DNA from: DATAFF01 sp036265615
GTDB lineage: Bacteria > Pseudomonadota > Alphaproteobacteria > Rhizobiales > Aestuariivirgaceae
Direction of reading: 5' to 3'
Length of the DNA: 9,001 nt
NCBI GenBank assembly: GCA_036265615.1
Contig: DATAOT010000237.1
Span: 1-9,001, forward strand
Each line of letters opens with the position of its first letter. The first letter of the stretch is position 1. The notes below the pieces were generated by a model. The model saw only the letters and a program-made list of their open reading frames with translations, did no database searches and was not told where the DNA came from. Positions 1 through 5,887 of the stretch are shown here, in pieces. A program made the position numbers and the translations under genes.

Positions 1-17
1 CAGGGTCGAGGCCGACC

Positions 18-824
18 TCATGCGGAAGGCGCCCCGCCGGCGCTGACCGGCAGGAGCGCATACAGCAGAAGGGCCGCCGCCACCGCCAGATTGAGGCTCT
101 CGGTTCCGCCAGGCATCGGGATCGCCACCCGCTGCGTCGCCATGGCGGCGATGGCGGCCGACAGCCCCTCGCCTTCTGACCCGAGCAGGATCAGGGCCGG
201 GGGACGATAGGCGCGCCGGAAATCCTCCCGGGACCGCTGATCGGCGGCGATCACGTCACCTTGCCAGCTGCCTGCAAGCCGGCCCAGCCGGTCCTCGGTG
301 ATGGCAGCGATCGGCAGATGGAAGATCGAGCCCATGGCTGCGCGGACCGCCTCGCGGCCATAGGGATCACAGGCATTACCGAGCACCATCAGGCCCTCGG
401 CGCCTGCCGCATGAGCGGTGCGGATGATCGTGCCGAGATTGCCGGGATCGCGCGGCGCTTCGAGACAGATCCAGGTGCCCGAGACCTGGTCTGCCTCGGG
501 CGGCCGCACCATGCGATGCCGGAACAGCGCAACCACCGGGGAGGCATTCTCCAGCGCGCTCAGCACCGACATGACCCGGCGGCTCGCCCCGACCAGGCGC
601 GTGCCGGCCACCCGGTGAGGCGCCACGGCCGCCTGCACCGCCTCCTCGTTGATCCGCTCGACATCGACGATCAGCGATTCGGGTGTCCATCCGGCGCGCC
701 GCGCCTCGGTCAGGACAAGCAGTCCCTCGGCAACGAACAGGCCGGTCTCGCGCCGCTCCTTTCGCTTGTCGAGACTGCGCACCAGCTTGACCAAGGGGTT
801 CTGGGTCGACTCGATCACATCCAT
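18..824 (-). CDS. TrmH/SpoU-family RNA 2'-O-ribose methyltransferase
   Basis: Predicted SAM-dependent methyltransferase that adds a methyl group to a ribose 2'-OH in rRNA or tRNA (SPOUT superfamily, trefoil-knot fold). The 268-residue protein has an N-terminal substrate-binding region (about 1-105, opening MDVIESTQNPLVKLVRSL) and a C-terminal catalytic SpoU domain (about 115-260). All three SpoU motifs are visible: DPGNLGTIIRTAHAAGA (Asn129 and Arg135), LLGSEGEGLS (about 213-222) and IPMPGGTESLNLAVAAA (Ser-Leu-Asn at 243-245). Length and layout fit the family of RlmB- and TsnR-like enzymes; the exact target nucleotide cannot be read from sequence. The ATG at 824 follows an AGGAG-like stretch 11 nt upstream, and the protein opens as family members do. 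It is divergently transcribed from the molybdopterin oxidoreductase, with under 60 bp between the starts. No functional link to the sulfur genes is apparent; it is probably a housekeeping neighbour. Confidence 0.93.
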   Translation of the reverse strand: MDVIESTQNPLVKLVRSLDKRKERRETGLFVAEGLLVLTEARRAGWTPESLIVDVERINEEAVQAAVAPHRVAGTRLVGASRRVMSVLSALENASPVVALFRHRMVRPPEADQVSGTWICLEAPRDPGNLGTIIRTAHAAGAEGLMVLGNACDPYGREAVRAAMGSIFHLPIAAITEDRLGRLAGSWQGDVIAADQRSREDFRRAYRPPALILLGSEGEGLSAAIAAMATQRVAIPMPGGTESLNLAVAAALLLYALLPVSAGGAPSA

Positions 825-883
825 GGCGGAGGGCGCTCCTCGCCCGGGTGACGGCCACCGTCCGACCGTTTATGCTGTCATCG

Positions 884-2980
884 ATGAATATTAGCCACAA
901 ATTCCCAAGTCGGATATCGGTGTGCCCGCATGACTGCCCGAGCCAATGTGCGCTCGAGGTCGAGGTGCTGGATGAACGCACGATCGGACGTCTGCGCGGC
1001 GCCCGTGGCAACAGCTACACCGCGGGCGTCATCTGCGAGAAGGTTGCCCGCTATGCCGAGCGGATTCACCATCCTGACCGCCTGACCCGGCCGCTCAGGC
1101 GGCGCGGCCCCAAGGGCAGCGGCGACTTCATGCCGATCTCCTGGGACGATGCCCTGGACCTGACCGCCGAGGCGATGCTGAGCGCCGAGCGGCGCTACGG
1201 CCCGGCAGCGGTCTGGCCTTATTACTACGCCGGCACTATGGGCCTCGTCATGCGCGACGGCATCAACCGCCTGCGCCATGCCAAGCGCTATTCCGGCATG
1301 TACGACACGATCTGCGTAGCGCTGGCGTGGCCCGGCGTGACGGCGGGCACCGGCCGGGTCGCCGGCACCGATCCCCGCGAGATGGCCAAGTCCGATCTCA
1401 TCGTCATCTGGGGCACGAATCCTGCGCACACTCAGATCAACGTCATGACCCATGCCGTAAGGGCTCGGCGCGAACGCGGCGCCAGGATCGCGGTCATCGA
1501 CATCTATGAGACGACGACGATGAAGCAGGCCGATATCGGCATCATCGTCAAGCCAGGAACCGATGGTGCGCTTGCCGCCGCCATCATGCACGTGCTGTTC
1601 CGCGACGGCCTTGCCGACTGGGCCTATATGGAAAAATACACCGACGATCCGAGCGGGCTCGCTCGGCACCTCGAGGACCGCTCGCCGCAATGGGCCGAGG
1701 CGATCTCAGGCGTGCCGGCGGGCGAGATCGAATCGCTTGCACGCCTGATCGGCACCACCCCGCGCACCTTCTTCCGTGTCGGTTATGGTTTCTCCCGCTC
1801 GCGCAACGGCGCGGTGAACATCCATGCGGTGATGTCGATCCCAGCCGTCACCGGCGCCTGGCAGCACGAGGGAGGCGGGGCGCTTCAGTCGAACTCCGGC
1901 ATCTACCGCTGGAACAAGACGATGATCGAGGGGCTCGACGTCAAGGATCCCTCGGTGCGGATGCTCGACCAGTCGCGCATCGGCGCCGTTCTGACGCACG
2001 ACCCCTATGATCTCGCCGGCGGGCCGCCGGTCACCGCCATTTTCATCCAGAACACCAACCCGGTGTCGGTGGCGCCCGAGCAGACCCTCGTCAAGCGGGG
2101 TTTCGCCCGCGACGACCTATTCACCTGCGTCCACGAGCAGTTCATGACCGAGACGGCCCGGATGGCCGATGTCGTTCTCCCGGCGACAATGTTTCTCGAG
2201 CATGACGACATCTACCAGGGCGGCGGTCACCAGCACATCATGCTCGGCCCGAAGCTGGTCGACCCGCCCGGTGAATGCCGCTCGAATCACGAGGTGATCG
2301 AGGCGTTGGCACGGCGCCTCGGCGCCGAGCATCCGGGCTTCGCCATGACTCCCCGGGAGCTCATCGAGTGGACGCTGGTGAATTCCGGCCGCCCCGGGCT
2401 AGCCGCGCTCGAACACGACCATTGGTTCGATGTCCAGCCAGACTTCGCAACGGCGCATTTCATCTCCGGATTCTCCCGCCCCGAGGGACGCTTCCGCTTT
2501 CGCCCCGATTGGCGGCGCGCCCGCTATCGGCCGGATGTCGGGCCGTTCGGGCCGGTGGACTCCATGCCGCAATGGCCGGACCATTGGGAGGTCATCGAGG
2601 CAGCCGACGACGCGCATCCGTTCCGTCTCGCCACCAGCCCGGCGCGCGGGTTTCTCAATTCGACCTTCAACGAGACCCCGACCTCGCGCCGCCGCGAAGG
2701 CCGCCCGACCGTGATGATGCATCCCGTCGATCTCGCCGACCTCGGACTGGTCGCCGGCGACAAGGTGAAGCTCGGCAATCACCGCGGCGTCGTGACGCTC
2801 CATGTCGAGGCCAATGACAGCCTGCGGCGCGGCGTGCTCATTGCCGAGTCGATCTGGCCCAACGATGCCTTCGAGGATGGCGCCGGCATCAACACCCTGG
2901 TCGGCGCCGACCAGCCCGCCCCCGCCGGCGGCGGCGCCTTTCATGATGTGAAGGTGTGGGTGAAGAAAGCGAGGCAATAG
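884..2980 (+). CDS. Molybdopterin (bis-MGD) [4Fe-4S] oxidoreductase, substrate unknown
   Basis: Large catalytic subunit of the DMSO reductase/formate dehydrogenase superfamily (COG0243-like). With the ATG at 884 it has 698 residues. The N-terminus carries the [4Fe-4S] motif CPHDCPSQC (Cys14, 18, 22) plus Cys51 in VICEK, with Lys53 placed as in relatives that pass electrons to the pterin. The main molybdopterin domain follows (WPYYYAGTMG, VIWGTNPAHTQ, QNTNPVSVAPEQ, VLPATMFLEHDD), then a C-terminal dinucleotide-binding domain from about 575 (FLNSTFNETPTSRR, IWPNDAFEDG). The Mo ligand is not certain; Cys144 in DTICVALAWPG is a candidate. There is no Tat signal, so it is probably cytoplasmic. Partner redox subunits are absent. 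In-frame starts at 848 (GTG) and 872 (ATG) also exist and none has a well-placed Shine-Dalgarno; 884 was chosen because it leaves the short lead usual before the first cysteine. The final codons and TAG stop lie inside a heptamer repeat. The substrate cannot be inferred; a sulfur compound is only a guess from neighbours. Confidence 0.9.
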   Translation: MNISHKFPSRISVCPHDCPSQCALEVEVLDERTIGRLRGARGNSYTAGVICEKVARYAERIHHPDRLTRPLRRRGPKGSGDFMPISWDDALDLTAEAMLSAERRYGPAAVWPYYYAGTMGLVMRDGINRLRHAKRYSGMYDTICVALAWPGVTAGTGRVAGTDPREMAKSDLIVIWGTNPAHTQINVMTHAVRARRERGARIAVIDIYETTTMKQADIGIIVKPGTDGALAAAIMHVLFRDGLADWAYMEKYTDDPSGLARHLEDRSPQWAEAISGVPAGEIESLARLIGTTPRTFFRVGYGFSRSRNGAVNIHAVMSIPAVTGAWQHEGGGALQSNSGIYRWNKTMIEGLDVKDPSVRMLDQSRIGAVLTHDPYDLAGGPPVTAIFIQNTNPVSVAPEQTLVKRGFARDDLFTCVHEQFMTETARMADVVLPATMFLEHDDIYQGGGHQHIMLGPKLVDPPGECRSNHEVIEALARRLGAEHPGFAMTPRELIEWTLVNSGRPGLAALEHDHWFDVQPDFATAHFISGFSRPEGRFRFRPDWRRARYRPDVGPFGPVDSMPQWPDHWEVIEAADDAHPFRLATSPARGFLNSTFNETPTSRRREGRPTVMMHPVDLADLGLVAGDKVKLGNHRGVVTLHVEANDSLRRGVLIAESIWPNDAFEDGAGINTLVGADQPAPAGGGAFHDVKVWVKKARQ

Positions 2981-3043
2981 GCAATAGGCAGTAGGCAATA
3001 GGGAAGAGCACCACTCACTGCCTATTGCCTATTGCCTACTGCC
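2973..3043. repeat. Inverted pair of heptamer (GGCARTA) tandem arrays between convergent genes
   Basis: Four tandem GGCAATA/GGCAGTA units at 2973-3000 are followed, after 15 nt, by four inverted units at 3016-3043 (the last is GGCAGTG). The arms can pair in more than one register. Bases 2986-3002 pair perfectly with 3028-3044 (17 bp), 2973-2988 pair perfectly with 3021-3036 (16 bp), and a full 28-bp register works with a few mismatches. The element fills the space between the TAG of the plus-strand oxidoreductase (2978-2980, inside the first array) and the TAG of the minus-strand regulator (3046-3048). It is probably a bidirectional transcript barrier or a dispersed chromosomal repeat. No proper U-tract follows on either strand, so a classical intrinsic terminator is not demonstrated. 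Confidence 0.85.
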
Positions 3044-3045
3044 TT

Positions 3046-3654
3046 CTACGGAGTTTTCAGCACCAGGATCATATGCGCGTGCACATCGCTCGTGCCGGTG
3101 TTCACCAGCCGATGCGGGCGGTCGCCGCGGTATCGGATCGCCTCGCCGGCCCGTGCCGTCCGCGTCTCCTCGCCGACGGTGATCTGAATTTCGCCGGTCA
3201 GCAGATAGAGATGCTCGATGGTGCCCGGCGGATGCGGATCGGACTCGAGCACGCCGCCGGGTTTGGCCTGGAAGTCGTACCACTGGATCCAGTCGACGAG
3301 GTTGAGCGGCCCGGTGATCGCCAGCCGGCACAACCCGTCCTCGCTTTCGAGAATGGGGATGCCCGACTTGGTCTGGTGCTCGAGAAAGATCGGGGCGTCG
3401 TCGACCTTCAGCACCTCGTCGATCGTGGTGTCGAGCGCCCGCGACAGCCGCCAAACGGTACCGATGGTCGGGTTGGTTTCATTGCGCTCGATCTGGCTGA
3501 TGATCGATTTGGCGACGCCGGACTGCTCCGACAGCTCGCCCAGCGACATGTTGTAGGCCTTCCGCAACCGCTGAATGGTCTTGCCCAGCGTCGGGGTGAT
3601 CTCTGATTCGGCGGGATCCGCAGCTTTGCGCCCGCGGCGGGTTGACATCGCCAT
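3046..3654 (-). CDS. XRE-family HTH transcriptional regulator with C-terminal cupin domain
   Basis: A 202-residue DNA-binding regulator. Residues about 22-80 form an XRE/Cro-type helix-turn-helix (GKTIQRLRKAYNMSLGELSE, then SGVAKSIISQIERNETNPT). Residues about 110-195 form a cupin_2 beta-barrel (PPGTIEHLYLLTGEIQITVG, RPHRLVNTG), which in this family senses a small molecule or metal. The layout matches the SutR (YdcN) and PuuR type of E. coli; SutR is linked to sulfur-utilisation genes, which suits the divergent sulfate-assimilation operon here, but the ligand is unknown. The ATG at 3654 is preceded by an AGGAAGAG Shine-Dalgarno about 4 nt upstream, supporting this start over the ATG two codons downstream. 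It converges on the molybdopterin enzyme across a heptamer repeat. A palindrome 18 bp upstream of its start is a likely operator, suggesting autoregulation and possibly control of the operon starting at 3787. Confidence 0.9.
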   Translation of the reverse strand: MAMSTRRGRKAADPAESEITPTLGKTIQRLRKAYNMSLGELSEQSGVAKSIISQIERNETNPTIGTVWRLSRALDTTIDEVLKVDDAPIFLEHQTKSGIPILESEDGLCRLAITGPLNLVDWIQWYDFQAKPGGVLESDPHPPGTIEHLYLLTGEIQITVGEETRTARAGEAIRYRGDRPHRLVNTGTSDVHAHMILVLKTP

Positions 3655-3671
3655 GTTCTCTTCCTAAAACA

Positions 3672-3693
3672 TGTGTTCGGAATAACGAACACA
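3672..3693. promoter_or_regulatory. 22-bp palindrome, probable operator of the XRE-cupin regulator
   Basis: Perfect 8-bp inverted arms TGTGTTCG (3672-3679) and CGAACACA (3686-3693) are separated by 6 bp, the size and symmetry expected for a dimeric HTH protein. The site lies in the divergent intergenic region, 17 bp upstream of the regulator start and 93 bp upstream of the ferredoxin start. On the minus strand it overlaps the spacer of a weak promoter-like pair (TTGCTG at 3697-3692, 17 nt, ACATGT at 3674-3669), so binding there could repress the regulator gene. The palindrome is seen directly; its role as an operator is inferred. Confidence 0.6.
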
Positions 3694-3786
3694 GCAACTC
3701 GGCATGCGCCTTTCCTCGGAACTTAGCCAATTTTCCGGCCGAATTGCAAGTTCGATTGACAGAACGGCAGTTTTGACGAGGCTTTG

Positions 3787-4101
3787 ATGGGCATGATCCG
3801 CGTGACCGATCTGGACGGCAGAACGCACCAGCTCGAGGCCGTCGAGGGCTGGCGCGTGATGGAGATCATCCGCGAGCACGGCTTCGATGCCGGCGGGATC
3901 TGCGGCGGTTCCTGTGCCTGTGCCACCTGCCACGTCGTCGTCGCCGAGGATTGGGCCGACCAGCTTCACCCCGCCAATGACGACGAGGAGGCGATGCTCG
4001 ACACCGTGCCGCTCCTCGAAGCCACGTCCCGCCTGTCCTGCCAGCTCATCTATTCGGAGGCCCTGAACGGCCTCCATGTCCGGCTCGCGCCGGCCGCCTG
4101 A
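3787..4101 (+). CDS. Adrenodoxin-type [2Fe-2S] ferredoxin
   Basis: A 104-residue soluble electron carrier. The cluster motif CGGSCACATC gives Cys39, Cys45 and Cys48 (C-x5-C-x2-C), and the fourth ligand is Cys85 in SRLSCQL, the spacing of vertebrate-adrenodoxin/bacterial Fdx-type ferredoxins. Cys43 is an extra, non-ligand cysteine. Residues DDEEAMLD (65-72) match the acidic helix used by this class to bind redox partners. The ATG at 3787 has a GAGG Shine-Dalgarno (3778-3781) 5 nt upstream; a TTG at 3784 and an ATG at 3793 are alternatives. It is the first gene of the operon and ends 10 nt before cysG. From context it probably delivers electrons to the siroheme sulfite reductase encoded three genes downstream, as no CysJ-like flavoprotein is present. 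Other roles, such as Fe-S assembly or P450 reduction, are known for this fold but have no support from the neighbours. Confidence 0.9.
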   Translation: MGMIRVTDLDGRTHQLEAVEGWRVMEIIREHGFDAGGICGGSCACATCHVVVAEDWADQLHPANDDEEAMLDTVPLLEATSRLSCQLIYSEALNGLHVRLAPAA

Positions 4102-4106
4102 GGAGG
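4101..4106 (+). promoter_or_regulatory. Shine-Dalgarno of cysG
   Basis: A perfect AGGAGG sits 5 nt before the ATG at 4112 and begins at the last base of the ferredoxin stop codon. It fixes the cysG start at 4112 rather than at the upstream in-frame ATG at 4076, which lies inside the ferredoxin gene and would add 12 residues unlike the family N-terminus. Confidence 0.8.
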
Positions 4107-4111
4107 CTCCG

Positions 4112-5521
4112 ATGCGCTACTTCCCGATGTTCCTCGATATGCGCGACCGCCGCGTCGTCGTGGTTGGCGGCGGCGAGGAAGCGCTCCGCAAGATCAGGCT
4201 GCTGCTCAAGTCGGAAGCGGCCGTCGCGCTCGTCGCCGACAAGCTCCATCCCGAGCTCGACGGGCTGGTCACCCACGGCGCCGTCGCCTGGCTCGGCACC
4301 GTCTTCGAGCCCGGCATGATTGACGGAGCGGCGCTGGTGTTCGTCGCGGCCGACGAGGCGCTCGAGCAGGCGGTGTCGACCGCCGCGCGGGCCCGCGGCA
4401 TTCCGGTCAATGTCGTCGACCGCGCCGACCTCTCGACCGCCATCACCCCCGCCATCGTCGATCGCGACCCGCTGGTGATCGCCATCGCCACCGAGGGCGC
4501 GGCCCCGGTCCTCGGCCAGGGCATTCGCCAGGAGATCGAGGCGATGCTGCCGCCCCGGCTCGGCGCCTTGGCCAGGCGCGCCGTCGCGCTGCGCGCCAAG
4601 GTGGCGGCCCGCTTCGAGCAGGGTGCGCCGCGCCGCGATTTCTGGCGTCGCTTCTTTTTCGGCGCGCTGCGCGACAGTTTCCTCGGGCGCGACTCGGCGG
4701 AATTCGAGACGGCGCTGGCCGCCGAGCTCGACTCGAGCCCGAAGCGCCGCACCGGTCGCGTCGCTCTGGTCGGCGCCGGCCCTGGCGATCCCGAGCTTCT
4801 GACGCTCAAGGCCCAACGCAAGCTCCATGAGGCGGACGTCATCGTCTATGACCGGCTAGTCGGGCCCGGCATCCTGGAATATGCCCGCCGCGATGCCGTC
4901 CGCGTGCCCGTCGGCAAGGCTCCGGGCAAGCCCTCGCCCAGCCAGACCGCCATCAATGCGATCCTGCTCGAGGAGGCCGGCAAGGGCCTGAATGTCGTTC
5001 GCCTCAAAGGTGGCGATCCCTACGTCTTCGGCCGCGGCGGCGAGGAGCAGGCAGCCCTCGAAGCCGCCGGCATCCCGGTCGACATCGTGCCCGGCATCAC
5101 CGCGGCGCTCGGCTGTGCCGCCTCGATCGGCCTGCCGGTGACCCAGCGCGGCCGCAACACCGCCATCACCCTCCTCACCGGCGCATCCGAAGATGGCATC
5201 GCCGAGCAGGACTGGGCGGCCCTCGCCAGGCCCGGAGCGGCCGCCGCGGTCTATATGGGCGTCGGGGCCGCGCCGCAGATTGCCGCCCGGCTCGCCGATG
5301 CCGGTATCGATCCCTCGACCCCGGTCACCATCGTCGAGAACGGCACGCTTGCCGATGAGCGCGTCATCGAGGCCACCGTTGCGCGGCTCGGCCAGGCGAT
5401 CCGTGGCGTGAGCGGCCCGGCAATCATCTATATCGGCCTCGGCCGGGCGCGGCGGTCGGCAGCCGTCGTGCCGTTCCCCGCCCCTGCCGCGGCTGTTCAG
5501 ATCGAGCGGAGAGCATCATGA
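4112..5521 (+). CDS. cysG: Siroheme synthase CysG (fused dehydrogenase/ferrochelatase and uroporphyrinogen-III methyltransferase)
   Basis: A bifunctional 469-residue protein that turns uroporphyrinogen III into siroheme. Residues 1 to about 210 form the Met8-like precorrin-2 dehydrogenase/sirohydrochlorin ferrochelatase: a dinucleotide-binding GGGEEALRKIRLL near 19-31, the NVVDRADLS segment with the likely catalytic Asp103, and PAIVDRDPLVIAIATEGAAP. From about 215 the SAM-dependent methyltransferase (SUMT/CobA) begins: VALVGAGPGDPELLTLKA, then LKGGDPYVFGRGGEE (298 on) and VPGITAALGCAASIGLPVT (326 on). Length agrees with the roughly 460-residue fused enzymes of proteobacteria. The start is fixed by the AGGAGG at 4101. 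Its TGA overlaps the next gene's ATG (ATGA), implying translational coupling. The product siroheme is the cofactor of the reductase encoded at 5888, so the enzyme and its cofactor supply are co-expressed. Confidence 0.96.
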   Translation: MRYFPMFLDMRDRRVVVVGGGEEALRKIRLLLKSEAAVALVADKLHPELDGLVTHGAVAWLGTVFEPGMIDGAALVFVAADEALEQAVSTAARARGIPVNVVDRADLSTAITPAIVDRDPLVIAIATEGAAPVLGQGIRQEIEAMLPPRLGALARRAVALRAKVAARFEQGAPRRDFWRRFFFGALRDSFLGRDSAEFETALAAELDSSPKRRTGRVALVGAGPGDPELLTLKAQRKLHEADVIVYDRLVGPGILEYARRDAVRVPVGKAPGKPSPSQTAINAILLEEAGKGLNVVRLKGGDPYVFGRGGEEQAALEAAGIPVDIVPGITAALGCAASIGLPVTQRGRNTAITLLTGASEDGIAEQDWAALARPGAAAAVYMGVGAAPQIAARLADAGIDPSTPVTIVENGTLADERVIEATVARLGQAIRGVSGPAIIYIGLGRARRSAAVVPFPAPAAAVQIERRAS

Positions 5522-5883
5522 CCGCACCGGTGAGAAAGATCGACAAGGCAAGCCCGGTTGACACCGGCAAGGTGCTGACCGCCAACCGCCTCGCCGACGG
5601 CGTGGTCGTGTTCCTGACCCGCTCCGGGCAATGGAGCGAGCGGATCGACGATGCCGCGGTGGCGCTCGAGCCCGGTTCGGCCGCCGCCCTCGAGGCGCGC
5701 GGCGAGGAGGCGGTCAAGGCCAATCTGATCACCGGCCCTTACCTCTTCGAAGCCGAGCGTCGCGACGGCAGGGTCCGGGCCCTCCACATCCGCGAGCGGA
5801 TCCGCACGCTTGGGCCGTCGGTTCGCACCGATCTCGGCAAGCAGGCCGACGGTCTCGGCGGCGGTTTCCAGCCGACGGAGTGA
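5518..5883 (+). CDS. DUF2849 domain-containing protein
   Basis: A 121-residue protein recognised as the DUF2849 family by its opening (TGKVLTANRLADGVVVFLTR, about 16-35) and by its place between cysG and the sulfite reductase gene, which is typical of alphaproteobacteria. It has no signal peptide, membrane segment or cysteine, so it is probably cytoplasmic and does not itself carry an Fe-S cluster. The middle (DAAVALEPGSAAALEARGEEA) is Ala/Glu-rich and probably helical; the C-terminus is Gly-rich. It overlaps the cysG stop by 4 bp and ends 4 nt before the reductase start, so its amount should follow theirs. Function is not established. A role in siroheme handover or in assembly of the reductase is inferred from position only. 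Confidence 0.88.
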   Translation: MTAPVRKIDKASPVDTGKVLTANRLADGVVVFLTRSGQWSERIDDAAVALEPGSAAALEARGEEAVKANLITGPYLFEAERRDGRVRALHIRERIRTLGPSVRTDLGKQADGLGGGFQPTE

Positions 5884-5887
5884 GGCC

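Noticed and set aside
878..1690. A 270-codon minus-strand frame opposite the molybdopterin oxidoreductase
   Set aside because: Antisense shadow of a clear gene; the translation resembles no family.
3016..3044. Classical Rho-independent terminator at the convergent junction
   Set aside because: The stem is strong but the flanking sequence lacks a run of T on either strand; only a short TTTT occurs 9 nt beyond the arm.
3756..3761. A TTGACA box upstream of the ferredoxin, a possible -35 element
   Set aside because: With normal spacing the -10 would fall on the ribosome site (3779-3784) and transcription would start inside the gene; no good -10 hexamer is there. The real promoter of the operon could not be located.
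3655..3786. Possible riboswitch ahead of the sulfur operon
   Set aside because: The 132-bp gap also holds the divergent promoter; I found no SAM-type conserved core or large stable stem apart from the short operator-like palindrome.
4046..4842. Two minus-strand open frames of about 240-260 codons opposite cysG
   Set aside because: Same GC-driven antisense effect; low-complexity Arg/Ala/Gly/Ser-rich translations and no motif.
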